A program made the translations under genes and the position numbers. Shown one piece after another: positions 1-6,766 of a DNA stretch of 24,093 nucleotides. The notes beneath the pieces are model-generated. The model made no database searches. It saw only the letters and a program-made list of their open reading frames with translations, and had not been told where the DNA came from. Source of the stretch: a virus; the IMG/VR virus record IMGVR_UViG_3300026097_001399, positions 1-24,093 of that record; one strand, given 5' to 3'. Within the stretch, counting starts at the first letter, position 1, and each line of letters begins with the position of its first letter.

Positions 1-284
1 GTGCGTTCACTAAACAGCGCCATTGTTTTTGGCATCAGATAGTAAGGACAAGGCAGTAGTTGGTCGAATCTATAAAGATAGTTCAGTGTGAGATTTTGAA
101 TATTGATCAAATAAAATTCTATGCCAAGCTCGGTGCCTAATATTACAAAGCCCTGCGGCGACAGTCTCAGCCCACCGTCTTTGAGTGTATTTTGCCAAAT
201 GCAGTGCCATGCTTCTTTGAATGCATATCCTTTGTGTTCAACCACATAATCAGTTATCTGTTTTTTTAGAGTATATTGCTTCAC
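1..284 (-). CDS. Conserved hypothetical protein, C-terminus beyond the window
   Basis: An open frame runs from about position 284 off the left edge, so only the first 94 or so residues are seen. The translation begins MKQYTLKKQITDYVVEHKG if the GTG at 284-282 is the start, and continues with LRLSPQGFVILGTELGIEF and FDQLLPCPYYLMPKTMALF. It looks like a small globular phage protein, and the style matches conserved small proteins of marine T4-like phages, but I cannot name a function. The GTG overlaps the end of the preceding gene by 35 bases and has no clear ribosome binding site. An alternative GTG at 245-243 would give a shorter product. The frame is real because it stays open in the same direction as all its neighbours. 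Confidence 0.6.
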   Translation of the reverse strand, partial: MKQYTLKKQITDYVVEHKGYAFKEAWHCIWQNTLKDGGLRLSPQGFVILGTELGIEFYLINIQNLTLNYLYRFDQLLPCPYYLMPKTMALFSER

Positions 285-552
285 CTTGTGTGAGAAGAAA
301 AACTTCAAATCCGTCGGTGTTAAACTGGTCGTTTAACTTTTTTGCAAGGTTTATAGCATGCCCTGGATTACTGAATGCAACTTTTTTATATTTAGGTCCA
401 GGATAACTGACCACTGTGTTGAGACTTTTAAGGTTGATTGGCTCGCCGTTGTAGTACACAGCCCAAAAACCTTCAGATTGAATTACTTGATCTGCTTTAT
501 AGGTGGATTGATTTAGATCTTGTAGTAGTATTTTGGGTTTTGGTCGACTCAT
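250..552 (-). CDS. Conserved phage hypothetical protein, 100 aa
   Basis: The product is a 100-residue soluble protein with an N-terminal basic segment (SRPKPKILLQDLNQSTYKAD) and a central block GPKYKKVAFSNPGHAINLAKK. It ends in a short segment containing FEVFLLTQGE. The pattern, with a PKYKK..F.NPGHA..LA core, resembles a small protein I remember as common in marine T4-like phages. Its function is not known. No catalytic motif, signal peptide or membrane segment is visible. It lies 22 bases after the preceding 68-residue gene and overlaps the partial gene at the window edge. It is probably co-transcribed with the nuclease gene upstream. Confidence 0.75.
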   Translation of the reverse strand: MSRPKPKILLQDLNQSTYKADQVIQSEGFWAVYYNGEPINLKSLNTVVSYPGPKYKKVAFSNPGHAINLAKKLNDQFNTDGFEVFLLTQGEAIYSKKTDN

Positions 553-574
553 GTATACACCTCGTGTAGTGTAT

Positions 575-781
575 TTACCAGGTGTTGCCTTTGATCTCTA
601 CCTCTACTACTTGATTTGATTCGCTTTTGCTTTGAAAATGCTGTGCGCCGGCAAGATCGCTTAATACTATGCTGATGTCTGTGCTGAGTTGTTCTGCTTC
701 CTGCAAAGTCAAAATCAGCTGTTTTTGATTGCTAGCGCGGGCACTTTGTACTCGTTGTAAGAATTTTTTAATATGTATCAT
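575..781 (-). CDS. Small helical hypothetical protein, 68 aa
   Basis: This short protein has a strongly helical N-terminal half (KKFLQRVQSARASNQKQLIL, then TLQEAEQLSTDISIVLSDL) with heptad-like leucines, so a short coiled coil is likely. The tail reads VVEVEIKGNTW. Its ATG overlaps the stop of the preceding gene in an ATGA arrangement, which indicates translational coupling. I remember similar short proteins containing TLQEA in marine T4-like phages, but no function is established. The size, the coupling and the lack of any competing frame support it as a real gene. Confidence 0.7.
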   Translation of the reverse strand: MIHIKKFLQRVQSARASNQKQLILTLQEAEQLSTDISIVLSDLAGAQHFQSKSESNQVVEVEIKGNTW

Positions 782-1248
782 TGTTGTTTATGTAATCGCA
801 ATTGTTCTTGCATTTCTACCTGTGTCTTATACGGACCTTTGAATTGGTAGCGATGCAGTGTGATTAATTTAGGACAAAATGCTTTGGCCCAATTGTTGTT
901 GAACTTGATAATATAGTAGCCAGCACAATAATAACTGCTGGACTTTTGTGACTTTGTAAACAGTGGTAGTTTTTTCTGCACATCATACACTGCATTGTAA
1001 GGAAACAATTTTGTAGGATATCCGTTAACGGCATGTTCGGCTTCGGACTCTGCTGGTTGTTCAGACGAGCCAGCTATAAACCGAATCGAGTACTGCTTTT
1101 TTAACTGTGATAGATTTTGGAAATTGGTTTTTTGTTTTTTGATTGTAAGTGTTAGACCGCCCTCGGTTTGTTGCAAGATACCGGTTCTTACACCGTTTTC
1201 CTCCAATATCCAAAAGTTGTCCGAAAGCTCTTTTGCTAGTATTTCCAT
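778..1248 (-). CDS. Conserved phage hypothetical protein, 156 aa
   Basis: The preferred start is the ATG at 1248-1246. It shares a base with the stop codon of the nuclease gene (TGATG) and has an AAGGAAA ribosome binding site in front. An upstream ATG at 1281 would add 11 residues and a deeper overlap. The protein begins MEILAKELSDNFWILEENG and has a basic middle. It carries two aromatic-rich patches, SSYYCAGYYIIKF and LHRYQFKGPYKTQ. The tyrosine/phenylalanine and lysine content would suit a nucleic acid contact, but that is only a guess. No domain is recognised. It sits directly behind the FEN-like nuclease and is probably translated with it. Confidence 0.7.
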   Translation of the reverse strand: MEILAKELSDNFWILEENGVRTGILQQTEGGLTLTIKKQKTNFQNLSQLKKQYSIRFIAGSSEQPAESEAEHAVNGYPTKLFPYNAVYDVQKKLPLFTKSQKSSSYYCAGYYIIKFNNNWAKAFCPKLITLHRYQFKGPYKTQVEMQEQLRLHKQQ

Positions 1249-2243
1249 CAGTGATTTTCCTTGTATGGCGCCTGTAGCCATTCTGCAAATGCAGTGGCCT
1301 GTTCTGACATTTTATGTAGATCGTATTTGCCACAAAATTTTAAAAATTTTGCACCCACCATTGGGTTAGACTTGACTGTGCTGGCCTGTTGAATGGTTTC
1401 GTCTATGTATTGTTTGATGTCCCCGGGCTGTGCTGTAAGATCAATCAGTTGACGATTGCGTTCATAGTCATCTAGCACTCTGTGCTCTTCGCCATTATGG
1501 TCTGTCCAACGCTGTAACATCATGTTGTTCCAATTGAATCCTTTGTTAGATCTGTCAGCGTATGCTTCTAACAGTCCTACTTTGTTTTTGGTACCTTTTT
1601 TGCGCACCCCCGGATAGGCTGAAAATACATTATCACTGGTGTCGCCTCGCATGCATTTCTCAAACAGCAGATATTGCGGATCTCCAGGATGTTTTTGATC
1701 GCCAGTTTTTTTGTCTTTTACTGGATTTCCTTTTCCATCAAAGTATCCGTCTAGTGTAATGTGTTCGTCTGTGATACCATTGTACTGTGTAACATTGTGC
1801 GCTAGTAGTTGATAATAATCGCTGTCGCTACTAATGATCACATGTTCGTCGTTTGGGTGCAGTGCAATAAATCTTGCAATCATATCATCTGCTTCGGCAA
1901 TACTATTTTGTAATACTGTACAGTTGGACTTGTCTTTTAAGAAATCACAAAGATCGTCAAACGCTTCAAAAAACAAACGATCTTCTTCTTGTTCTGATTC
2001 GGTTTTTGCCATGCGTTGTGCACGACGCTGCGCCTTGTATGGAGTGTAAAAGTCTTTGCGCCAACTACGCCCTTCTAGTGCAAATACAACGTGGTCTGAG
2101 TTGTGCATTCTGTGGCATTTGTTTACAGCACCCAGTGTGATATGAATACTAAGACCAAGTTTATCCCACATGTCACTGCCGCGATGTGCAACATGTCTGC
2201 CACGGAAAAAAGTATTTGCGGCGTCTACCAGTAGATATTTCAT
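1248..2243 (-). CDS. T4 RNase H-like 5'-3' exonuclease (FEN family)
   Basis: This 331-residue protein has the layout of the T4 RNase H/flap endonuclease family, which removes RNA primers and 5' flaps during lagging-strand synthesis. The acidic metal-binding residues are visible in order: D7 in LLVDAAN, the EADDM block at 117-121, SSDSDYYQL at 138-146 and RGDTSDN at 199-205. The last block precedes the helix-hairpin-helix part (YPGVRKKGTKNKVGLLEAY). The basic stretch WRKDFYTPYKAQRRAQR at 61-77 fits the helical arch that threads DNA. The length is close to T4 RNase H. Its ATG overlaps the stop of the SGNH-like gene (TAATG). It belongs functionally with the polymerase and clamp at the far end of the window. 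Confidence 0.9.
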   Translation of the reverse strand: MKYLLVDAANTFFRGRHVAHRGSDMWDKLGLSIHITLGAVNKCHRMHNSDHVVFALEGRSWRKDFYTPYKAQRRAQRMAKTESEQEEDRLFFEAFDDLCDFLKDKSNCTVLQNSIAEADDMIARFIALHPNDEHVIISSDSDYYQLLAHNVTQYNGITDEHITLDGYFDGKGNPVKDKKTGDQKHPGDPQYLLFEKCMRGDTSDNVFSAYPGVRKKGTKNKVGLLEAYADRSNKGFNWNNMMLQRWTDHNGEEHRVLDDYERNRQLIDLTAQPGDIKQYIDETIQQASTVKSNPMVGAKFLKFCGKYDLHKMSEQATAFAEWLQAPYKENH

Positions 2244-2920
2244 TATAACAACTTTCTAATATAAGGGGTTAAATGTTTTGCCCACGCAATATGAGCATCC
2301 TTGCCAAAGTGAAAAGTATCTAGATGTCTTGTTTTAAAACCTTGTGACCGAAGCCAATCACAATATATGTCTTCCACAAAGCAACCGTGCCATTCTTTGT
2401 TTAAATACAGAGGAGTAAATGTATTAAAAAACAGATGCTTGATACGTCGATCAAGCAGTTCCTGGTGAAAATCAAAAATACGATTTTCCCAGTATCTTAT
2501 TTTTTGCCCGTAGTGTTCTTTGTCGCAGTTTGCAATAAAATTCTTGTATCGATTGTGCAAATCTGCTGGCACACTATCAATTCCACTTCCGTTGATTTGA
2601 AAGTATTCTCCTTCGTGCAACCATTCTTCTCGTTCGGGTGTACTCCAGCCTATCAGCACAAAAATTTCACTTTTGTGTTTTTGATCTAAAAATTCTCTAG
2701 CGGTACGCAGTATTCTTTCGTTGCTAGCACTGCTGACAGCATCGGTAGCGAAGCCACAGTTTAATGCAGTGGCAATTCGCTTGCCAAAACTTACTTCAAG
2801 ATTGTCTGGATGGGGCCTGTCTCTCATGGCTTTGTATCTAGGATCATCACTGGCAAAACAGTAGGTGTTGACTGCTTCTGCGCCTGCACTATGACTATCA
2901 CCGTTTACATAAAGAATCAT
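2243..2920 (-). CDS. SGNH/GDSL hydrolase-like protein
   Basis: The 225-residue product opens with MILYVNGDSHSAGAEAVN, a GDS block I with the candidate nucleophile Ser9. Near the C-terminus is LDTFHFGKDAH, giving the Asp201-x-x-His204 pair typical of SGNH hydrolases. A central IFVLIGWSTPEREEW resembles the block that shapes the active site. There is no signal peptide, so it would act in the cytoplasm or be packaged. Proteins of this type are frequent in marine T4-like phages, and a role in esterifying or de-esterifying glycans is possible. The substrate cannot be inferred. Its start overlaps the preceding gene in an ATGA arrangement. Confidence 0.7.
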   Translation of the reverse strand: MILYVNGDSHSAGAEAVNTYCFASDDPRYKAMRDRPHPDNLEVSFGKRIATALNCGFATDAVSSASNERILRTAREFLDQKHKSEIFVLIGWSTPEREEWLHEGEYFQINGSGIDSVPADLHNRYKNFIANCDKEHYGQKIRYWENRIFDFHQELLDRRIKHLFFNTFTPLYLNKEWHGCFVEDIYCDWLRSQGFKTRHLDTFHFGKDAHIAWAKHLTPYIRKLL

Positions 2921-3255
2921 TTGACTTCTGTTCTGCCGTTGCCAATGTCGGTTTTGTCGATGTATTTGTTTGTTGCCGCATCCTGCTCGTAGGTTTCCAG
3001 CACCACGTGTCTACATACATTTCTAAACCAATTGTCTACCACATCAATTTCGGTTTGTCCTTGGAATCCTTCTTTGCGAAGTTGCTCTACAAAGTAATAA
3101 TTCCAGTCAAGTTCAAAACTGCCTTCTGTGGCTTTTGTGCCAATGTCTACACCCAATACCTCTACCCATGGTTCGCCACGATGTGTAGCCAGCTCTTTGG
3201 CAGATTTGGCAGGTTGTTGTTTTTTGTTTTTTACTAGTTTGCTCCACCAGCCCAC
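2917..3255 (-). CDS. Conserved phage hypothetical protein, GTG start, 112 aa
   Basis: I place the start at the GTG at 3255-3253. A strong GGAGG ribosome binding site lies 7 bases upstream at 3267-3263, and the GTG follows the metK stop by two bases. A longer frame with ATG at 3315 would overlap metK by 58 bases and is less likely. The protein starts with a basic tryptophan-rich segment (GWWSKLVKNKKQQ) and has GEPWVEVLGVDIG in the middle. It then has FELDWNYYFVEQLRKEG and VVDNWFRNVCRHVVLETYEQ. From memory this matches a conserved protein of marine T4-like phages, possibly a structural one. The function is unproven. Confidence 0.7.
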   Translation of the reverse strand: MGWWSKLVKNKKQQPAKSAKELATHRGEPWVEVLGVDIGTKATEGSFELDWNYYFVEQLRKEGFQGQTEIDVVDNWFRNVCRHVVLETYEQDAATNKYIDKTDIGNGRTEVK

Positions 3256-3257
3256 GA

Positions 3258-4346
3258 CTATTCCTCCAGTTGTTCCCATGGCACATCTTTGTTGCCAAAG
3301 TGTCCATATGTGCATTGTTTACTATACTTGGTAAAGTTAAACAAGTCAAATCTTTTTATAATACCGTATGGTGTTAGATCAACGGAATTACACCAACGTA
3401 GAATTGCATCTGTATCACCGTCGCTGTCTACATAAACAGCCATTGGTTCCTTAACGCCAATAGCATAACTCAATTGAACAGTGCACCAATTAGCCATGCC
3501 TTTTGCTACAGCGTTTTTTGCCAACCAGCGAGCCATGTATGCTGCACTACGATCTACTTTGGAGGGATCTTTTCCGCTGAAAGCACCCCCACCGTGAGGA
3601 GCGTAACCGCCATAAGTGTCAACAATAATTTTTCTACCGGTGAGTCCTGCATCCCCATCTGGGCCACCAATAACAAACTTGCCAGTAGGATTGATGTATA
3701 GCTTAGTAATTCCTTCATTGTATAAATTTCCCAGTGTTTGCTTGATTGCTTGTTTTGCCAGTCGTTCTGCATCAAGTTCGTGCCCTTCGGTGTGTTGCGT
3801 GCTTACAACCACACTGGTTGCATGATCGGGCTGACCGTCTTTGTAGGCAATACTCACTTGGCTCTTTGAATCGGGGCCAAGTACATGCAAGTTCTGCTGG
3901 CGAATCTCTGCCAAGCATTTTAAAATTTCATGCGAGTAGTGAATGGGTGCGGGCATGTAACTGGGTGTTTGATTACAAGCATACCCAAACATTATGCCTT
4001 GATCCCCTGCTCCAAACTCATCTGTGCCCAAGCTGATGTCGCCACTTTGTTTGTGTAGGTGATTGTGCACTGTTAACTTGCGCCAGTCAAATCCTTCTTG
4101 TTCGTAACCAATCTGTTTGACCACATCTTTGACTATGTTTTCCACTTGATCTGTAGAGAGATTAAAGTTTTTCACTTCGCCTGCTACGCACACATAATTA
4201 GTTGTAACCAATGTCTCAATTCCTGCACGAGTGGTTTCGTCCCCTGCTTCAAGAGCCGCATCCAGTAATGCATCTGAAATCTGGTCTGCAATTTTATCAG
4301 GATGCCCTGCACTCACCGATTCACTGGTAAAAATATAATCTGTCAT
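3258..4346 (-). CDS. metK: S-adenosylmethionine synthetase
   Basis: The 362-residue protein is a full-length methionine adenosyltransferase, making SAM from methionine and ATP. The signatures are all present: GHPDK at 14-18, the GAGDQGIMFGYA loop at 112-123, and GGGAFSGKDPSKVDRSAAY starting at 252. Bacterial MetK is about 384 residues, so this copy is slightly compact at the ends but lacks no core motif. An AAGGAAACAACAA ribosome binding region precedes the ATG. It lies 17 bases behind queE in the operon served by the promoter near 5,900. QueE needs SAM as a cofactor, so co-expression makes sense. Extra SAM could also serve methyltransferases or offset SAM loss. MetK is uncommon as a phage gene. 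Confidence 0.96.
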   Translation of the reverse strand: MTDYIFTSESVSAGHPDKIADQISDALLDAALEAGDETTRAGIETLVTTNYVCVAGEVKNFNLSTDQVENIVKDVVKQIGYEQEGFDWRKLTVHNHLHKQSGDISLGTDEFGAGDQGIMFGYACNQTPSYMPAPIHYSHEILKCLAEIRQQNLHVLGPDSKSQVSIAYKDGQPDHATSVVVSTQHTEGHELDAERLAKQAIKQTLGNLYNEGITKLYINPTGKFVIGGPDGDAGLTGRKIIVDTYGGYAPHGGGAFSGKDPSKVDRSAAYMARWLAKNAVAKGMANWCTVQLSYAIGVKEPMAVYVDSDGDTDAILRWCNSVDLTPYGIIKRFDLFNFTKYSKQCTYGHFGNKDVPWEQLEE

Positions 4347-4363
4347 TTGTTGTTTCCTTATTA

Positions 4364-5215
4364 TTATGTGCCCCAGCCGTTGCCGAAAATATCGACATGT
4401 AATCTAGGACTGTATCGCCAACCCTCTGACATTGCTAGATGGGCTACGTTTTTGGCGTTTGCTTGATATTCCTCAGCGCACCCGCCAACGGGCATAATAT
4501 ATACTGGTGCACGTACTCCTGCAAGCGCATATTGGGTAACAGCTTGACGAACTTCCTCCAGATCGGCCTGATCACCAACCACAAACTTAAAATAGAGGTT
4601 GCTGTTAGGAATGTTAGAATATTCCACTGCAATTTCAGGCCTAATAGCAGAATCCCAAGATTCTCCCGAAACACTGAGTTTTGGGCTACAAGAAAAAGTC
4701 CATGTAATCTGCTTTTGAGTTTCGAGGAATTCACGGAAAGGTCCGCGTAGCTGTTGAGTTGTATTTGTCTCAAAAGTGACATTTTTTAAATCCTTCATTT
4801 TAGGGTGGCCGAACAGATCTGCGTACAATCTTTGCCATCCTAGTAGAGGTTCCCCTCCTGTTAAAATAAGATGTATGTCTTGCCCGTTGTCTAGTGTCCA
4901 ACTGCCGTTTGGTGTTAACTCCAGTAATCGATCTACTACTTCATCAAGTTCACTATCAGTAGCAAGGTGCTTAAACCTAGGATCCCAACTAGCGTAGCTG
5001 TCGCATCCGGTGCGTACAAGAGGTAGTTCCTCAAATGTTGTATAATCTGTTGCAATGACATTTTTATATTCCTCACTTAATTGGCCTTTGGGCATGCCAA
5101 AACCTTCGCATTTAAAATTGCAGCCAAATGTACGCAGGAATACACTAGGCACGCCTACAAACTGTCCTTCGCCTTGCACACTATAAAATGCTTCTGTGTA
5201 TCTTAACTTTGGCAT
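4364..5215 (-). CDS. queE: 7-carboxy-7-deazaguanine synthase (radical SAM)
   Basis: QueE converts 6-carboxy-tetrahydropterin to 7-carboxy-7-deazaguanine (CDG) using a radical SAM 4Fe-4S centre. The 283-residue product starts MPKLRYTEAFYSVQGEG, the classic QueE opening. The start at 5215 overlaps the queD stop as TAATG, and a longer ATG at 5263 lies inside queD. The cluster cysteines appear as GCNFKC (Cys32, Cys36), with the third displaced to Cys71 in TGCDSYASW. That block matches the usual CDTxYTW, so about 34 residues are inserted between the second and third cysteines. The glycine-rich SAM-binding block ILTGGEPLL follows. A VYIMPVGG motif lies near the C-terminus. Neighbours queD and metK support the role. 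Confidence 0.93.
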   Translation of the reverse strand: MPKLRYTEAFYSVQGEGQFVGVPSVFLRTFGCNFKCEGFGMPKGQLSEEYKNVIATDYTTFEELPLVRTGCDSYASWDPRFKHLATDSELDEVVDRLLELTPNGSWTLDNGQDIHLILTGGEPLLGWQRLYADLFGHPKMKDLKNVTFETNTTQQLRGPFREFLETQKQITWTFSCSPKLSVSGESWDSAIRPEIAVEYSNIPNSNLYFKFVVGDQADLEEVRQAVTQYALAGVRAPVYIMPVGGCAEEYQANAKNVAHLAMSEGWRYSPRLHVDIFGNGWGT

Positions 5216-5802
5216 TATTTTTCTAGCCTTGCTAATGCATCTTGCGGTGACTCCCAGTCCCATTCAGGAATCATTGGCAATGTCTTGTCCTTTGCCATTT
5301 TACGCTGTGCGTCAGTTTTAGCAGTTTCCTCATCAACTTCGCACATAGCATCGTTGCGATCATGCTCGTACACACGCACTCGCTCTACATAACAACGACC
5401 TTGTGTGATCTTGTAAATGTAGTGATTAACATGTTCCCAGATAAACAAACTGCTCATTTCCATGCTTACGCCACTGGGCAATACACGTAATGTGCCCAAT
5501 AGGCCATTTGTTTCGATGTGATCACTGCCGCGAAGTTGCTCCAATCGCGGATCGTCTGCTGGAAGAACAGTAACATGATCAAAATAGTATTCTAAAAACT
5601 CCTTCACAGGCTTTAGCCCGCCAAACGGAACAATCCATCCATGCTCGTCTGGTTCACCTGCAAATGTAAATTCTACACTGCGATCATATCCGTGAATTTG
5701 GGCACAATGTCCAGGTGATCCATCTTCTTTGATATCAAACCACTGTGCATGCCCACAAGGTAGATACTTGTATACTTTGGTTGACTTAATCTTAATACTC
5801 AT
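5215..5802 (-). CDS. queD: 6-carboxy-tetrahydropterin synthase (QueD-like)
   Basis: QueD makes 6-carboxy-5,6,7,8-tetrahydropterin from dihydroneopterin triphosphate, the step before QueE. The 195-residue protein has a T-fold pattern. It shows CGHAQWF (His18, a zinc ligand), then CAQIHGYD with the catalytic-type Cys33 and His37, and VPFGGLKPVKEFLEYYFDH in the position of the usual DFG.LK....LDH block. VRVYEHDRNDAMCE near residue 160 supplies the substrate-binding glutamate. The third zinc histidine of the canonical CxxxHGH is a tyrosine here (Tyr39), which is unusual. It is longer than bacterial QueD (about 120 residues) because of an insertion and a C-terminal tail. A GGAGG ribosome binding site precedes the ATG. 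It is the first gene of the promoter-driven queD-queE-metK group. Confidence 0.88.
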   Translation of the reverse strand: MSIKIKSTKVYKYLPCGHAQWFDIKEDGSPGHCAQIHGYDRSVEFTFAGEPDEHGWIVPFGGLKPVKEFLEYYFDHVTVLPADDPRLEQLRGSDHIETNGLLGTLRVLPSGVSMEMSSLFIWEHVNHYIYKITQGRCYVERVRVYEHDRNDAMCEVDEETAKTDAQRKMAKDKTLPMIPEWDWESPQDALARLEK

Positions 5803-5868
5803 CTCTTGCCTCCGTTGAGTAAGTTTGATGACGCAGAATTTTTAAAGTGGGTTGATGTCGAGACCACT

Positions 5869-5891
5869 GTGTATAATAGAGTATTATACAC
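5869..5891. repeat. Perfect 10-bp inverted repeat overlapping the -10 box
   Basis: The arms gtgtataata (5869-5878) and tattatacac (5882-5891) are perfect inverted copies with a 3-base centre. One arm contains the -10 box of the queD promoter and the other covers the expected transcription start. It may be an operator for a dimeric repressor, or it may form a short hairpin. As it is AT-rich, chance cannot be excluded. The symmetrical arm also contains a TATAAT on the other strand. Confidence 0.5.
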
Positions 5892-5911
5892 GGTATACGA
5901 GGATTTGTAAA
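5883..5911 (-). promoter_or_regulatory. Sigma70-type promoter for queD-queE-metK
   Basis: On the minus strand TTTACA (5911-5906) and TATAAT (5888-5883) are separated by exactly 17 bases, one mismatch from the full consensus. It starts two bases after the stop codon of the 2OG oxygenase gene. It would initiate near 5,876 and leave a leader of roughly 70 bases before queD. This is the clearest break in an otherwise overlapping gene chain, so it probably gives queD, queE and metK early expression by host RNA polymerase. Confidence 0.75.
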
Positions 5912-5912
5912 G

Positions 5913-6428
5913 TTATTTATCACAGATCTGTATTGCAAGAACACTGCGAAGCTCCCCGCAGTTTCTTGTAGGAGCACGGCCAACATGCGGGTACTTGCTG
6001 TTGAAAATTACAGCAGTGCCCGGTTTTGGTAAAACTGATGTGGTACTGTCTTCAAAAATAAAAGTTTCTCCGCCCCAGTTATGATCCCAGCGTTTGTTGA
6101 GATACAAAACACAGGTGATGTGATCATCGTCAGGATGATCTATGTGCACATCCCCATCTAATCCATAGGTGTTGCCTGCAATCATTACTCTTAGTATTTT
6201 TTTGTTCGGATAAAGATCCAACAATTGTTTTACAAGTTCTTTTACGCTTGTAACACAAATATCTTTGAATCGTGATGCATATAGATCATATAAATTGATA
6301 AACCACATAGGATATGCAGTGTTTTCGTTGCTTTTCTGACCAAATCTCCACAACGGTTGATTTATAAGTTCTCGATTTATTTGTTCCAACTGTTGTTCAG
6401 TTGCAAAATTATCTATAATTTGACTCAT
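5913..6428 (-). CDS. 2-oxoglutarate/Fe(II)-dependent oxygenase
   Basis: This 171-residue protein has the double-stranded beta-helix metal triad of 2OG-Fe(II) dioxygenases: His95 and Asp97 in DVHIDHPDDDH and His148 in YPHVGRAP. Arg161 in RSVLAIQI is placed to bind 2-oxoglutarate. The block GGETFIFED is typical of the prolyl-hydroxylase-like group common in marine T4-like phages. The substrate is not predictable, and hydroxylation of a protein, sugar or base are all possible. I chose the ATG at 6428 (MSQIIDNFATE), which overlaps the previous gene by 20 bases. A start at 6467 would overlap by 59. It is the last gene before the queD promoter. Confidence 0.85.
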   Translation of the reverse strand: MSQIIDNFATEQQLEQINRELINQPLWRFGQKSNENTAYPMWFINLYDLYASRFKDICVTSVKELVKQLLDLYPNKKILRVMIAGNTYGLDGDVHIDHPDDDHITCVLYLNKRWDHNWGGETFIFEDSTTSVLPKPGTAVIFNSKYPHVGRAPTRNCGELRSVLAIQICDK

Positions 6429-6594
6429 TGTTCTTTGATAGTGCCGCAACAGCCTCGGTTTGAACATCTAATAACAATTCTCGAATCATGTCTTGTCTGA
6501 GACTGTTGAAGCCACGATCTATTTGCCATTTGTGAAGTTCCAACACATTGTCTAACTTATCTTTGAGATCTTGTACAATTTTTTCACTGATCAT
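6409..6594 (-). CDS. Small helical hypothetical protein, 61 aa
   Basis: Starting at the ATG at 6594 (MISEKIVQDLKDKLDNVLEL), this 61-residue protein is almost entirely alpha-helical by composition. It has charged heptad-like repeats, so a helical bundle or dimer is likely. An AAGGA ribosome binding site lies about 9 bases before the ATG, and the gene overlaps the previous one by 11 bases. A start at 6645 would overlap far more and add a sequence without similar character. No function can be assigned. Confidence 0.6.
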   Translation of the reverse strand: MISEKIVQDLKDKLDNVLELHKWQIDRGFNSLRQDMIRELLLDVQTEAVAALSKNNESNYR

Positions 6595-6766
6595 TTTCAG
6601 AATCCTTTTTATCGCTAATACTCCACGTGCCGTCTTTGTTATCATGCCAGTATAGCACAGTGCCTTCTTTCCAGCCCATTTCTTCCAACAAACTTTCTGG
6701 AAAAGGCAAGATTAAATTGCCCTCGTTGTCCTCTTCGAGGTTTGCAACATAATTTTTATCATTCAT
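6584..6766 (-). CDS. AbrB/MazE-like small protein, 60 aa
   Basis: The 60-residue sequence contains EGNLILPFPESLLEEMGWKE followed by GTVLYWHDNKDGTWSI. This is the swapped-hairpin pattern of AbrB/MazE/SpoVT domains (a strand, then P..LL..LGW.EG, then a W.D..DGTW strand). Such proteins are often dimeric DNA-binding regulators or antitoxins. No toxin gene is seen next to it, so a regulatory or structural role is as likely. Similar tiny proteins occur in marine T4-like phages. The start overlaps the phosphoribosyltransferase gene by 8 bases. Confidence 0.7.
   Translation of the reverse strand: MNDKNYVANLEEDNEGNLILPFPESLLEEMGWKEGTVLYWHDNKDGTWSISDKKDSENDQ

Noticed and set aside
1061-1333. Minus-strand 90-codon frame overlapping the nuclease and the 156-residue gene
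   Set aside because: It lies in a different frame across two well-supported genes joined by a TGATG overlap and has no recognisable protein character.
4444-4782. 112-codon minus-strand frame inside queE
   Set aside because: It lies wholly within queE, whose motifs and start are clear. It is a shadow frame.
5914-5920. ATAAATA (late-promoter-like) at the end of the 2OG oxygenase gene, and a similar string at the end of the IntN fragment
   Set aside because: Both simply spell Asp-Lys-stop in frame. The match to a T4-type late promoter is short, and no flanking evidence supports it.
5792-5986. Minus-strand 64-codon frame across the queD promoter gap
   Set aside because: It overlaps the end of the 2OG oxygenase and the start of queD. 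It has no ribosome binding site, and the region reads better as a promoter and leader.
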